Origin: an uncultured Solirubrobacteraceae bacterium | GTDB lineage: Bacteria; Actinomycetota; Thermoleophilia; Solirubrobacterales; Solirubrobacteraceae | Length of the DNA: 41,889 nucleotides | Assembly (NCBI GenBank): GCA_902806175.1 | Contig: CADCVQ010000175.1 | Span: forward strand, 1 to 41,889 | Direction: 5' to 3' | Part shown: piece by piece, positions 7,009-17,374 of the stretch | How the letters are laid out: each line of letters begins with the position of its first letter | Numbering within the stretch: the stretch's first letter is position 1 | Translations under genes and position numbers: made by a program | Notes under the pieces: generated by a model | The model's input: the letters and a program-made list of their open reading frames with translations, nothing else | Databases searched by the model: none | Told to the model about the DNA's origin: nothing

Positions 7009-7664
7009 GCCGTTCCTCCCTCGCGGGACTCGCCGAAGCGGAAGGACCGCAGCGGCGTCTTCAGCGCGCCATGGTTGCCGATGTCGACGGCGCTGGGCGT
7101 GCCCGCCGCCGGCGTCGACTCGAGCTCCAGGACGACGCCGCGGCGCACCCCATCGGGCTCCTCCTCGACGAGCAGATAGTGGCGGCCGTAGAGGCGGCGG
7201 GTGCCGAGGCGGGCGCGGAACGTGACTTCGTAGCCGATCGCGTTGTTGATGCGCGCGCGACCCTCGCCGAGCTGCTCGAACGCCTTGTAGCGCCCGCGGA
7301 TGCGGCGTACATAGCTGTCGGCGTAGACGGGCAGCGTGCCGCTCACGACCCCGCGGTAGGACGGTAGCCGCAGCTCGCGGATCGTGTAGGCGTCCAGGAA
7401 CAACCCGCCCTTGCCGGTGTTGCGCAGCGCGACGAGCGCGCCGCGCCGCTGGACCGGATCCCACTGCTTGCCGTGGATGAGGTTGAACGTCACCGGTGCG
7501 CGGACGAGCACCTCGGTCGCGTCGGCGCGCGAGGTGAGCGCGATGAGCGCCGCGGCGAGCAGGATCGCGCCCGCGAGCGCGGCGGCGCCGGCGCGCACGG
7601 CCGGCGGGCGGGGTGCGAGCAGTTGCGGGAGCGTGGGACCGTACTCGGCCTTGATCACGGGCAC
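7005..7664 (-). CDS. Single-pass membrane protein of unknown function
   Basis: The 219-residue product has a short cytoplasmic N-terminus, one hydrophobic span (AGAAALAGAILLAAALIAL, about residues 24-42) and an external domain rich in beta-forming segments (YTIRELRLPSYRGVVSGTL, then GYEVTFRARLGTRRLYGRHY). No enzymatic motif is recognised. GTG at 7664 lies 2 nt after the stop of the RAM-domain gene; a second GTG at 7658 is nearly as good. Its stop overlaps the csaA start by 4 nt. It is fourth in the operon. Confidence 0.7.
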   Translation of the reverse strand: MPVIKAEYGPTLPQLLAPRPPAVRAGAAALAGAILLAAALIALTSRADATEVLVRAPVTFNLIHGKQWDPVQRRGALVALRNTGKGGLFLDAYTIRELRLPSYRGVVSGTLPVYADSYVRRIRGRYKAFEQLGEGRARINNAIGYEVTFRARLGTRRLYGRHYLLVEEEPDGVRRGVVLELESTPAAGTPSAVDIGNHGALKTPLRSFRFGESREGGTA

Positions 7665-7666
7665 GA

Positions 7667-7942
7667 CTACTCGCCGATCGAGAACATCGTCTCCAGGTCG
7701 TGGCTCGAGAACGCCTCGAAGGCGACCATCGTGTGGGTGCGCGCGACGCCGTGCATCGACGAGATCTGGCTCGTCACGACGTTCGCCAGGTCCTCGTGGC
7801 GCTTGACGTGCACGATGCAGACGAAGTCCCACTCGCCGGTGACCGAGTACGCCTCGCGGACGCCCTCGACCTCCGCCAGCGCTCCGCCGAGCGTCGACAT
7901 CACGTCCCGCTCGGCTTCGACGAGCACGATCGCGTGTGTCAT
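7667..7942 (-). CDS. Stand-alone Lrp/AsnC ligand-binding (RAM) domain protein
   Basis: The 91 residues correspond to the effector-binding alpha/beta sandwich of Lrp/AsnC regulators with no helix-turn-helix attached. AIVLVEAERD forms the first strand, EGVREAYSVTGEWDFVCIVHV the core, and ISSMHGVARTHTMVAFEAF the last helix and strand. In the family, the Gly-rich turn and TGEWD region bind amino acids and mediate ring assembly. Without a DNA-binding domain it may sense a metabolite or modulate a full-length Lrp. Its ATG overlaps the stop of the upstream 114-residue gene (ATGA). Confidence 0.88.
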   Translation of the reverse strand: MTHAIVLVEAERDVMSTLGGALAEVEGVREAYSVTGEWDFVCIVHVKRHEDLANVVTSQISSMHGVARTHTMVAFEAFSSHDLETMFSIGE

Positions 7943-8283
7943 CCCTCGCTTCCTTCCCGGTTGTTGCGCCGCGCGGCAAGCTCCCGCGCAAGCTCGAAGC
8001 CGACCGACACGCCGACGAGCATGCCGAGGCGCGTCTCCTCCTCGACGAGCGCCTGCACGGCTGCGACACGCTCGGACGGATCGTCGGTCGCCGCCGCCGC
8101 GGCGAGCTGCGCGTCATGCGCCTGATCAAACCAGCCGCCCTGCTGCAGCGCTGCGCCGAGCACGCGCTGCAGTCCGGGCGCGGCGTGGGTCACGACCTCC
8201 TGCGCGTGCCCGAAGCGCTCCGGATCAGACAGCGCCTCGACGGCGGCGTCGACCTCTTCGGCGCTGTACTGCTCCGCGCTCAT
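7939..8283 (-). CDS. Helical protein of unknown function
   Basis: The 114 residues are Ala/Glu-rich and probably all-helical, with no cysteine and no membrane span. I recognise no family. It is coupled on both sides by 4-nt overlaps, with the rhomboid-like gene before it and the RAM-domain gene after it. This supports its being a real protein that works with them. Confidence 0.7.
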   Translation of the reverse strand: MSAEQYSAEEVDAAVEALSDPERFGHAQEVVTHAAPGLQRVLGAALQQGGWFDQAHDAQLAAAAATDDPSERVAAVQALVEEETRLGMLVGVSVGFELARELAARRNNREGSEG

Positions 8284-9101
8284 GCGCGCGAGCGCGCGGC
8301 GGCGGCGAAGCCGAGTCCGACGACCGCTCCGAACGCGGCGCCGAGTACGCCTGCGATGGCGCTGCCCTGCGAGAGCAGCGGCACGAGCAGCAGCACCGCG
8401 GAGATGACGAGCACACCGAGCAGGTCAGCGTCGTCGTCGCCGTCGTCACCGCCGCGCTCGAGCAGGACGGGGACGACCCACGCGCAGAGCAGACCGAGCG
8501 CCGCGCCATGCGAGCCGAACACGAGCGACTCGACGTCGATCGCCGCCGCCGCGGCGAGCGCGCCGGGTCCGCAGAGCAAGAACAGCAGCACGACGGCGAT
8601 CGGTCCCCGGCGCCGTTCGATGAGCCAGCCGAAGAGCCCGATCCCGACCGCGGCGGCGAACTGCGCGGCCGTCCCGTCGTTGAGCAGCGAGGCGGTGAAG
8701 AAGCGCCACGGGTCGCCGCCGACCGCGTTGATCGCGAAGTCCGAGCGCACGTAGAACGCGAGCGACAGCCACAACCCGAACGACAGTGCGACGAGCACCA
8801 TCGTCGCGTACGGGCGGCCGTGGTCCTCCCCGCGGATCCCTGGGATCTCACCGCTGCGCAGCTTGCCCAGACGCGACGCGGCCTTGTCCTGCTTTGGCCT
8901 CGCCTTGGCGTGCTCGCGGCTTCGGCCGCCGACGCGCGGGCCGCGCTTGGACCGGTTGCCCGGCTTGGCAGGCGCGTCGGGTCGCTCGATGCGCGGCGCG
9001 CGCTTGCGCAGCCGCGTGCCGCAGTACGGGCACTCCGTGATGTACGGGCTGACCTCCGCCTGACAGTTCTTGCACACCACGAAGAGGTCCGGGGACGACA
9101 T
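8280..9101 (-). CDS. Zinc-ribbon rhomboid-like membrane protein lacking the protease catalytic residues
   Basis: The 273-residue product starts with a zinc ribbon (VCKNCQAEV ... ECPYC, Cys-x2-Cys-x10-Cys-x2-Cys), then a basic linker of about 60 residues, then six or so hydrophobic segments. The membrane part follows rhomboid topology: GGDPWRFFTASLL and LFGWLIERRRG match the 'WRllTa.flH' and 'lG..lE...G' landmarks, and FGSHGAALGLL stands where active rhomboids have G-x-S-G. The serine position is His here. The His usually found in the 'flH' segment and in the last helix (around SAIAGVLGAAFG) is also missing. It is probably an inactive rhomboid-like scaffold. It heads the five-gene operon. TAGAAT 8 nt before the ATG suggests a leaderless start. 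Confidence 0.75.
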   Translation of the reverse strand: MSSPDLFVVCKNCQAEVSPYITECPYCGTRLRKRAPRIERPDAPAKPGNRSKRGPRVGGRSREHAKARPKQDKAASRLGKLRSGEIPGIRGEDHGRPYATMVLVALSFGLWLSLAFYVRSDFAINAVGGDPWRFFTASLLNDGTAAQFAAAVGIGLFGWLIERRRGPIAVVLLFLLCGPGALAAAAAIDVESLVFGSHGAALGLLCAWVVPVLLERGGDDGDDDADLLGVLVISAVLLLVPLLSQGSAIAGVLGAAFGAVVGLGFAAAARSRA

Positions 9102-9109
9102 CTCAACCG

Positions 9110-9115
9110 ATTCTA
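9110..9115 (-). promoter_or_regulatory. -10 element TAGAAT of the five-gene operon
   Basis: It is eight bases from the ATG at 9101, with no ribosome binding site in between. Further upstream lies a 12-bp perfect palindrome, CCGGCATGCCGG (9154-9165), of unknown role. Confidence 0.55.
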
Positions 9116-9240
9116 GGGACCGGCTGCGGGCACCCGTCGAAGAACCGTCAATCCCGGCATGCCGGCCGCATCCACGTGGCGCTTTTCACGGGCGATCGGC
9201 CCGAACGCGGCGGCACAGGAGTCGGCGCAGCCGCTCGGCA

Positions 9241-10362
<1,122 letters not shown>

Positions 10363-10370
10363 CGCGGCGC

Positions 10371-10376
10371 AGCGTA
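10371..10376 (-). promoter_or_regulatory. -10 element TACGCT of the carboxylate-amine ligase gene
   Basis: It is eight bases from the ATG at 10362. No ribosome binding site is visible. Confidence 0.5.
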
Positions 10377-10489
10377 TCCATCCGCGTGGCGCATCGACGC
10401 GCGGACTGCTCGGGCGGTAGGGCCGTTCCCGCGCGTCCCGGACGGCGTCGTCGCGCTGGTGAACGATCCAGGACCCCCCGCCTACGAGA

Positions 10490-11452
10490 TCACGATCGCG
10501 CGGCCGGGGCGCTGCCCGTCGCCAGCTCGCAGACGTAGCCGGGCGCGGACGCGCGCCGCAGGGTTGCAGGCTCGGGCGGCTGCGGAGCGACCCGCGGCCC
10601 GCGCCACGGCGGCGGGCGCTTCCAGCAGCTGCGCGGCAAGCCTTGCCGGTAGCGCTCGATCAGGCGCTCGTCGGCGCGCAGTTGCGCGACCGTGCGCGGC
10701 AGCTTGATCCGCCCGCGCAGACCGTGCTGCGCGGCGTAGGGATGGGCGCCATCGCTTCCGGGGATCGGACGAGTCAGCCAGCAGGCGCGGTGGCGGCGCC
10801 GTCGCTCGAGCATGATCTGCGCCTCTTCGGGATCGTCGCGGCCCGTCGCCGCGCCGTCGATCATGTCCTGCCTGAAGAGCACGTCGAGGCCCGCGCTCAG
10901 CTCTGCGCGCGTGCGGCGTTCGCCGCGCGCGATCTGCAGCGGCGTGCGGCCGATCAGCCGCTCGTGCCAGTAGGCGCGCGGCGCGAGGCCGAACAGGGTG
11001 CGCGCGTTCTCGCGCACCGCGAGGTAGTGGTAATCGTGGAAGAACTGGTGCTGGGCAAGGTGACCCTGCGTCAGCACGCGACGCGCGCGGTCGCGCATGA
11101 GCGCGAAGTGCGCGGGCGAGGAGCGCGCGCGGATCGGCTCCATCAACCGGTCGACGAGCGGCTCGAGCGCGAGCCCTTTCGCCGCGGCGAGCGCCGCCAG
11201 CGTGCGGCGATCGTCGAACAGGTAGGCCTCCAGGTCGCGTCCGCGCAGGCCGAGCTCGGCGCGCAGCGCGTACTCGTCGAACGGCAGCCAGTGGCGCCTG
11301 ACCCAGTCCTCGCGCGGCAGCCAGTGATCCGGCGCTCCGGCCGGCGCGAGCGTGTCGCGCGCGTGCGCACCGCCCGGTGCAGCGACCAGCGCGGCCACGG
11401 TAACCGTCACGAAATACACGCACAACGCGGCGTAGTGGCCTCGGCTTCGCAT
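10490..11452 (-). CDS. Secreted or membrane-anchored protein of unknown function
   Basis: The 320-residue product has a signal sequence or anchor in its first 30 residues (ALCVYFVTVTVAALVAAPGG, then AHA). It continues as a largely helical, Arg-rich domain with HWLPREDWVRRHWLPFDEY near the start and a His/Tyr-rich stretch HLAQHQFFHDYHYLAV in the middle. That stretch could bind metal, but no known motif is matched. I do not recognise the family. The ATG at 11452 is chosen because it places the signal sequence at the terminus. It is divergent from the thermonuclease gene. Confidence 0.6.
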   Translation of the reverse strand: MRSRGHYAALCVYFVTVTVAALVAAPGGAHARDTLAPAGAPDHWLPREDWVRRHWLPFDEYALRAELGLRGRDLEAYLFDDRRTLAALAAAKGLALEPLVDRLMEPIRARSSPAHFALMRDRARRVLTQGHLAQHQFFHDYHYLAVRENARTLFGLAPRAYWHERLIGRTPLQIARGERRTRAELSAGLDVLFRQDMIDGAATGRDDPEEAQIMLERRRRHRACWLTRPIPGSDGAHPYAAQHGLRGRIKLPRTVAQLRADERLIERYRQGLPRSCWKRPPPWRGPRVAPQPPEPATLRRASAPGYVCELATGSAPAARS

Positions 11453-11492
11453 CGGTGATGAAACGGATCCTGCATGACGGTTGTTGCGCTCG

Positions 11493-11498
11493 TAGGGT
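11493..11498 (+). promoter_or_regulatory. -10 element TAGGGT of the thermonuclease gene
   Basis: It is nine bases before the ATG at 11508, with no ribosome binding site. Confidence 0.5.
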
Positions 11499-11507
11499 CT
11501 GACGGCC

Positions 11508-12023
11508 ATGTCGCGCCGCCCGCTCCTCGTCCTGCTGCTGATCGCCGTCGCCGCCGGCGCCGGCGCAGCGACCGCGGGTGACGTGCTGGAAAGCGGCGAC
11601 GATCCGGCTGCAGGCGACGGCCGTGGCGGCCGTGTCGTGAGGGTCGTCGACGGCGACACCATCCACGTACAGGTCGGCGCCACGCGCGAGAAGGTGCGCT
11701 ACATCGGCGTCGACACCCCCGAGACGAAGCATCCGACCAAGGGTGTGGAGTGCTACGGCCAGAAGGCCGCGGACTTCAACGCGCAGCTCGTCGCCGGCGA
11801 GCGCGTTCGGCTCGTGCGCGACGTCGAGGAGCGCGATCGCTACGGGCGCTTGCTGGCCTACGTCTACCGCGTGCGCGACGGGCTGTTCGTCAACGCCGAA
11901 CTCGCCCGCCTGGGCTTCGCCCAGCCGCTCACGATCGCGCCCGACGTGCGCTTCGCAGACCGCTTCGCCGACCTCGCCCGGCGCGCGCGCGAGCACGGCC
12001 GCGGCCTGTGGTCAGCGTGCTGA
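11508..12023 (+). CDS. Secreted thermonuclease (staphylococcal nuclease homologue)
   Basis: The 171 residues comprise a signal peptide (RRPLLVLLLIAVAAGAGAA) and one SNase OB-fold. VVRVVDGDTIHV carries the calcium-binding Asp, and VRYIGVDTPETKHP has the catalytic Arg and second Asp region. RDVEERDRYGRLLAYVY holds the Glu and second Arg of the active site, and NAELARLGFAQ follows. All key positions look intact, so it should cut DNA and RNA outside the cell or at the envelope with calcium. The gene is probably leaderless and is followed by a small membrane protein with its own promoter. Confidence 0.95.
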   Translation: MSRRPLLVLLLIAVAAGAGAATAGDVLESGDDPAAGDGRGGRVVRVVDGDTIHVQVGATREKVRYIGVDTPETKHPTKGVECYGQKAADFNAQLVAGERVRLVRDVEERDRYGRLLAYVYRVRDGLFVNAELARLGFAQPLTIAPDVRFADRFADLARRAREHGRGLWSAC

Positions 12024-12040
12024 GCGGCGCCGATGTCGGC

Positions 12041-12046
12041 TAACCT
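12041..12046 (+). promoter_or_regulatory. -10 element TAACCT of the 81-residue membrane protein gene
   Basis: It is nine bases before the ATG at 12056 and 18 bp after the thermonuclease stop, so the small gene has its own promoter. Confidence 0.55.
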
Positions 12047-12055
12047 CTGTAACGC

Positions 12056-12301
12056 ATGGCAACCAAGATGCGCCAGTCGCTCGACGAATTCGAACGCGCC
12101 TTCGTCGAGGAGACCCACACCGATCGCGCCCGTCGCGAGACGTTGCGACGCAAGGCTGTCCTGCGATCACGCCAGCGCTCCCTGGAGAAGGTGCACAAGC
12201 GCGGCACGGCACGCTTCGTCCTGCTCGTGCTGATGATCGTCGCGACGGCGGTCATCGTGACGATCGCGATGTTCCACACGCTCGCCTACGTGATGGGCTA
12301 A
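12056..12301 (+). CDS. Small single-pass membrane protein, unknown function
   Basis: The 81 residues comprise a highly charged N-terminal half, probably helical or coiled (DEFERAFVEET, then RRETLRRKAVLRSRQRSLEK). A C-terminal membrane span follows (FVLLVLMIVATAVIVTIAMF). The topology is N-in with a short external tail. No family is recognised. The leaderless promoter and strong GC bias at third positions support a real gene. It converges with csrA, 19 bp from its end. Confidence 0.7.
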   Translation: MATKMRQSLDEFERAFVEETHTDRARRETLRRKAVLRSRQRSLEKVHKRGTARFVLLVLMIVATAVIVTIAMFHTLAYVMG

Positions 12302-12320
12302 GGCCGCACCGCGGCGAGGC

Positions 12321-12542
12321 CTACGAGCTGAGCTTGCGCAGTGCCGCGTCGACGTCGCCGCCGGCGGTGACCTCGCCGCGCTCGGCCTGGATCTCCAGGT
12401 AGACCTCCTTGCGAAACACCGGGATGTCCCGCGGGGCCTGGATGCCGATCCGGACTTTCTCGCCCATGATCGACAGGACGGAGATCTCGATCTCGTCCCC
12501 GATCATGATGCTCTGGTTGGACTTGCGTGTCAGGACCAGCAT
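12321..12542 (-). CDS. csrA: Carbon storage regulator CsrA, RNA-binding translational regulator
   Basis: The 73 residues begin [20 protein letters not shown], the family signature, with both RNA-binding edges: the LTRK strand, and [19 protein letters not shown] with the conserved GIxAP and the VxRxE-like segment. CsrA dimers bind GGA motifs near mRNA start sites and block or aid translation; in many Gram-positives it acts with FliW on flagellin. No fliW or flagellar gene is visible within this window. The ribosome binding site AAGGAGGGTGG is the strongest in the window, and unlike most neighbours the gene clearly uses a leader. Its leader contains GGA triplets, so self-control is possible. 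Confidence 0.97.
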   Translation of the reverse strand: MLVLTRKSNQSIMIGDEIEISVLSIMGEKVRIGIQAPRDIPVFRKEVYLEIQAERGEVTAGGDVDAALRKLSS

Positions 12543-12668
12543 GGATTGGCCACCCTCCTTGTCGCCGCGTCAACTCAAGCAGGTTGCCACGGCAAACACA
12601 ACCGGCCGAAGTCCAGCAATCGTCGTGGAGTTCCTATCGTGCCAGATCGGCCGTCCGGCGCGTTCTTG

Positions 12669-12674
12669 TAAGGT
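12669..12674 (+). promoter_or_regulatory. -10 element TAAGGT of the 196-residue acidic protein gene
   Basis: It is eight bases before the ATG at 12683. It is divergent from csrA, which starts at 12542. Confidence 0.5.
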
Positions 12675-12682
12675 CCGCGCCC

Positions 12683-13273
12683 ATGGCACGCCGCTCATTG
12701 CGCCCGCATCTCAACCAAATCCGAGGTTGGGTGCGCCAGGGCCGCACCGATGCCTGGATCGCCCATCAGCTCGAGGCGACAGTCCAGCAGATCGAGACCT
12801 TCAAGAAGGACAACGACCTTGCGCCCGCCGACCCGGACACGGGGGAGGCCGTGGCCGACTTCGACGACGAGATCGACCTGCGGGCCGAGGATGACGCGCT
12901 GGTCGCGGCGGAGCTGGAAGCGGCCGAAGCCGAACGCATCGAGGCGGAGGCCGCGCGACTCGCCGAGGAGGAGGCCGAGAAGCTCCGCCGCGCGGAGGCG
13001 GGCGAGGACGAGGAGGCCGACGCCGACGGCGACGCCAAGCCGGCACCGCGCAGGCGCGGGCGCCGCGGTGGTCGCGGGCGCGCCCGCTCCACGGCCGAGG
13101 CGCTCGAGGGCACGTTCGACCACGGCGAGGAGGGCTACGGCCTGTGGCTCGACCCGGCCGTCGCCGACAACGCGATCTACGCCGAGCACTGGGCCGGCCA
13201 CCGTCCCGTCGAGGTCACGGTCGAGGAGGACCAGATCGTGATTCGCCGCGCCGGTGCCGACGGCGAGGACTGA
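12683..13273 (+). CDS. Acidic/basic modular protein with N-terminal helix-turn-helix-like segment, unknown function
   Basis: The 196 residues divide into three parts. Residues 1-45 (RPHLNQIRGWVRQGRTDAWI, then HQLEATVQQIETFKKDN) look like a helix-turn-helix of the resolvase/'IRxWVRQGRTD' type. Residues 60-125 are a very acidic, Ala/Glu-rich helix or coiled coil. Then comes a basic Arg/Gly patch (RRRGRRGGRGRARS) and a C-terminal folded segment (YGLWLDPAVADNAIYAEHW, then RPVEVTVEEDQIVIRR). The basic patch and HTH suggest nucleic-acid binding. No known family is recognised. The ATG is set by the -10 hexamer 8 nt upstream. Confidence 0.75.
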   Translation: MARRSLRPHLNQIRGWVRQGRTDAWIAHQLEATVQQIETFKKDNDLAPADPDTGEAVADFDDEIDLRAEDDALVAAELEAAEAERIEAEAARLAEEEAEKLRRAEAGEDEEADADGDAKPAPRRRGRRGGRGRARSTAEALEGTFDHGEEGYGLWLDPAVADNAIYAEHWAGHRPVEVTVEEDQIVIRRAGADGED

Positions 13274-13344
13274 GGACCCAGACTTCGAGCGCGGTCGCGT
13301 GGGAGCGGCGCGCGCACGAGCAGATCGCCGGCCACAGCGGCGCC

Positions 13345-13671
13345 CTACGGCTCGGTGCGCCGGCCGCCGGCGAAGTCGCGCGCGTCGCGCACGTAGCGCA
13401 GAAACGCCGCGTCGGCGACGGTCCGCGCATCCCAGGCCCACGGCGCGTCGGGCGCGACCGCGGTGGCGAGATCGGTGCACCAGTCCGTCCCGCGCTCGTA
13501 GAGCTCGGTCAGCTCGTCGGTCGTGAACGTCCCCCCCAGGCGCTTGCGCAGCTCTGCAACGATCCGGCCCACGACGTCCTCGAGCGCCGCGCGGTGCTCG
13601 AGCGGCGCACCGGCCATCCGGCGCTCCCCCTCGCGCCACTGGCCCAGCGCCGTCTCGAAGCTCGTCAGCAC
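13345..13671 (-). CDS. Small soluble protein, unknown function
   Basis: The 108 residues are probably mostly helical. Conserved-looking features are the LEDVVGRIVAELRKRLGG helix, FTTDELTELYERGTDWCTD and a final ARTVADAAFLRYVRDARDF. I do not recognise the family. The GTG at 13671 is supported by TAGCCT 8 nt upstream, which fits the local leaderless pattern. It follows the divIC-like gene on the same strand but has its own promoter. Confidence 0.65.
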   Translation of the reverse strand: MLTSFETALGQWREGERRMAGAPLEHRAALEDVVGRIVAELRKRLGGTFTTDELTELYERGTDWCTDLATAVAPDAPWAWDARTVADAAFLRYVRDARDFAGGRRTEP

Positions 13672-13679
13672 CGGCGGGC

Positions 13680-13685
13680 AGGCTA
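13680..13685 (-). promoter_or_regulatory. -10 element TAGCCT of the 108-residue protein gene
   Basis: It is eight bases from the GTG at 13671. Confidence 0.5.
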
Positions 13686-13728
13686 CCCGGCCGTGCGAGA
13701 CCTCATGAGCGGTCGACGCGGACGACCG

Positions 13729-14025
13729 CTACTCGGCGGGCAGCCCGCGGATGACGTAGGCGCGCTCGTCGCGCTTGACCATGCCCAGGCGCCGCGCCTC
13801 GGTCTCGATGCTGCCGTCGGCGCGCAGCGCGCGCGAGCGCCGGACGAGCTCTGCGTGTTCGCGCTGCAGCTGCGAGACCTCGGCGCGCTTCGTGCGCGCC
13901 TCCTGCCAGGTCGCGAGGTAGGTGCGCGCGGGATTGATGTAGAGGTAGATCAGCAGCAGCCCGACGAACAGCAGCGCGAGCCGACCGATCCGGTCCCAGC
14001 GCACGTGCGGCGCGAAGTCGGTCAT
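13729..14025 (-). CDS. FtsB/DivIC-like septum formation initiator
   Basis: The 98 residues have a short cytoplasmic N-terminus, one membrane span (LALLFVGLLLIYLYI, about residues 16-30) and an external coiled coil (ARTKRAEVSQLQREHAELVR). A conserved end follows, EARRLGMVKRDERAYVIRGLP, matching the family's 'A-Re-l-g-v-kpgE-vvi'. These proteins bridge FtsL and FtsQ in the divisome. The position, downstream of eno on the same strand and in the mazG...divIC order known from Bacillus, supports the call. Confidence 0.9.
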   Translation of the reverse strand: MTDFAPHVRWDRIGRLALLFVGLLLIYLYINPARTYLATWQEARTKRAEVSQLQREHAELVRRSRALRADGSIETEARRLGMVKRDERAYVIRGLPAE

Positions 14026-14094
14026 GGGGTGCGGGTTCGGCGCGCGCGCGCGGACTCCTCCCGCTGATGGTTTCGCCCCGACGCGGCGGCGCGA

Positions 14095-16037
<1,943 letters not shown>

Positions 16038-16055
16038 GATCCGCCGCGCGCCGGC

Positions 16056-17258
16056 TCAGCCCTGGGGCTGCTGCGGCTGCTGCGGAGGTGCCTGCTGCGG
16101 AGGTGCCTGCTGCTGCGGAGGTGCCTGCTGCTGAGCGCCCGCCGGAGCCGTCGTGTTCGTCTTCGGCTTCGGCGCGTTCTTGCACTGCGACATGACGTAC
16201 GCGTCGGCGCAGTTCGTGCGCGCCTTCCACTTCTTGCGCAGCGCCTCGTTGAACTCGTCGTCGGCCTTCTGCTTGTTCTGCGCGTCGAGCTGCTGCTTGA
16301 TCGCCGGGGTCGCCTGCTTCAGCGACTGCTGCTTGGCCGCGGTGATCTTCTGCACCTGAAAGACGTAGTAGCCGAACTGCGTCTTGACCGGGCCCGTGAG
16401 CTGGCCCTTCTGAGCGGCGAAGATCGCGTCGTCGAAGGACTTCTCCTGCGTGCCCTTGGCGATGCCGAGCAGCGACCCGCCCTGGTTCTTGGAGGCCTGG
16501 TCGATCGAGAACTTCTTGGCGACGGTGGTCCAGCTCTGGCCGGACTGAAGCGCCTGCTTGGCCTGCTGGGCCTTGGCCTGGTCCTTCGTGAGGACCACGC
16601 GCAGGTCGCGGGTGGCGGGCGTCGCGAAGCGCGCCTTGTTCTTGTCGTAGAAGTCGGCGATGGCCTTGTCGGTGACCTTCGGCGCGTTCTTGGCGGCCTT
16701 CTCGCGCAGCTTCGTGTAGACGGTGCTGAAGCGGACCTGGAACTTCGCGTCGTTGAGCGTCATCCCGGACTGCTTGAGGAAGTCCTGGAAGTCCTTGGTC
16801 TTCGGAAACGAGCTCTTGACGGCTTTGTCGAACTCCGTCTCGGCCTCCTTGGCGGAGAGCTCGACGCCCTGGTCCTCGGCCTCCCCGTTGACCCATTTCT
16901 CGAGGATGAGGAACTGCATGACCTGATCGCGCAGACCCTCGTACTCCTGCTTGCACTGGGCCTTGAACTGCGCGTCTGTCTGCTGCGGCTGGCCCTTGGC
17001 GGGCTTAGGCGCGGTCTTCTTCTTGTTTGCGACGCAGGCGGTGTACTGCGGCGGCGCGTACGCGACCTTGGCTGAGCCCTGCGGCTGGCTGGTCGAGGCG
17101 GCGATGCCGAGCCAGTGCGTGAAGTCGTTGCGGGTGATCGTCTCGCCGTCGACGCTGGCGACCGAATTGCCGGGGACCGAGTCGCCGCAGGCCGCGAGGA
17201 CGAGCACAACCACAAAAAAGGCGCCTAGCGCCGGGAGGGAACGAATCTTTTTGCGCAC
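16056..17258 (-). CDS. PpiC-type peptidyl-prolyl isomerase lipoprotein (PrsA/SurA-like foldase)
   Basis: The 400-residue product has a lipoprotein signal: basic RKKIRS, a hydrophobic stretch, then LAAC with Cys at about residue 23. A SurA-N-like region follows (VASVDGETITRNDFTHWLG), then a parvulin domain from about 215 (RDLRVVLTK ... GGSLLGIAKGTQEKSFDDAIF ... FGYYVFQVQK). The last 25 residues are a Gln/Pro-rich low-complexity tail. It should assist folding of exported proteins at the outer face of the membrane. GTG at 17258 is chosen because TACAGT lies 7 nt upstream and because it gives a proper lipobox; an upstream in-frame start would spoil both. Four direct repeats lie further upstream. 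Confidence 0.93.
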   Translation of the reverse strand: MRKKIRSLPALGAFFVVVLVLAACGDSVPGNSVASVDGETITRNDFTHWLGIAASTSQPQGSAKVAYAPPQYTACVANKKKTAPKPAKGQPQQTDAQFKAQCKQEYEGLRDQVMQFLILEKWVNGEAEDQGVELSAKEAETEFDKAVKSSFPKTKDFQDFLKQSGMTLNDAKFQVRFSTVYTKLREKAAKNAPKVTDKAIADFYDKNKARFATPATRDLRVVLTKDQAKAQQAKQALQSGQSWTTVAKKFSIDQASKNQGGSLLGIAKGTQEKSFDDAIFAAQKGQLTGPVKTQFGYYVFQVQKITAAKQQSLKQATPAIKQQLDAQNKQKADDEFNEALRKKWKARTNCADAYVMSQCKNAPKPKTNTTAPAGAQQQAPPQQQAPPQQAPPQQPQQPQG

Positions 17259-17265
17259 GGCGCCG

Positions 17266-17271
17266 ACTGTA
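17266..17271 (-). promoter_or_regulatory. -10 element TACAGT of the PpiC lipoprotein operon
   Basis: It is seven bases from the GTG at 17258. It would drive the PpiC gene, mazG, eno and perhaps divIC. Confidence 0.55.
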
Positions 17272-17307
17272 GCGAACGTACGCGCGCCGCTGCGCAGTCG
17301 CGGCACG

Positions 17308-17348
17308 CTTCATACAGGCTTCATACACGCGCTTCATCTGGCCTTCAT
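17308..17348. promoter_or_regulatory. Four direct repeats of CTTCAT with near-helical spacing, candidate activator site
   Basis: CTTCAT begins at 17308, 17319, 17332 and 17343, at 11, 13 and 11 bp steps; three of the copies continue as CTTCATAC. The array fills the gap between the mfd stop and the PpiC lipoprotein promoter, 37-77 bp upstream of its -10. Such spacing is typical of OmpR/PhoB-type response regulators binding head to tail. Confidence 0.5.
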
Positions 17349-17374
17349 ACGGCGCTGCAACCAGCAGCCGCGGC

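Noticed and set aside
7005-8129. A longer N-terminus for the 219-residue membrane protein
   Set aside because: The extension would run through two overlapping recognised or coupled genes in another frame; GTG at 7664 gives a sensible membrane start.
12543-12600. Sigma-54 or sigma-28 promoter before csrA
   Set aside because: TGGCA and TTGA elements are present but the -12 GC and spacing do not fit either class.
17308-17348. CRISPR array
   Set aside because: The repeats are only 6-8 bp with 11-13 bp steps; no cas genes or spacers exist.
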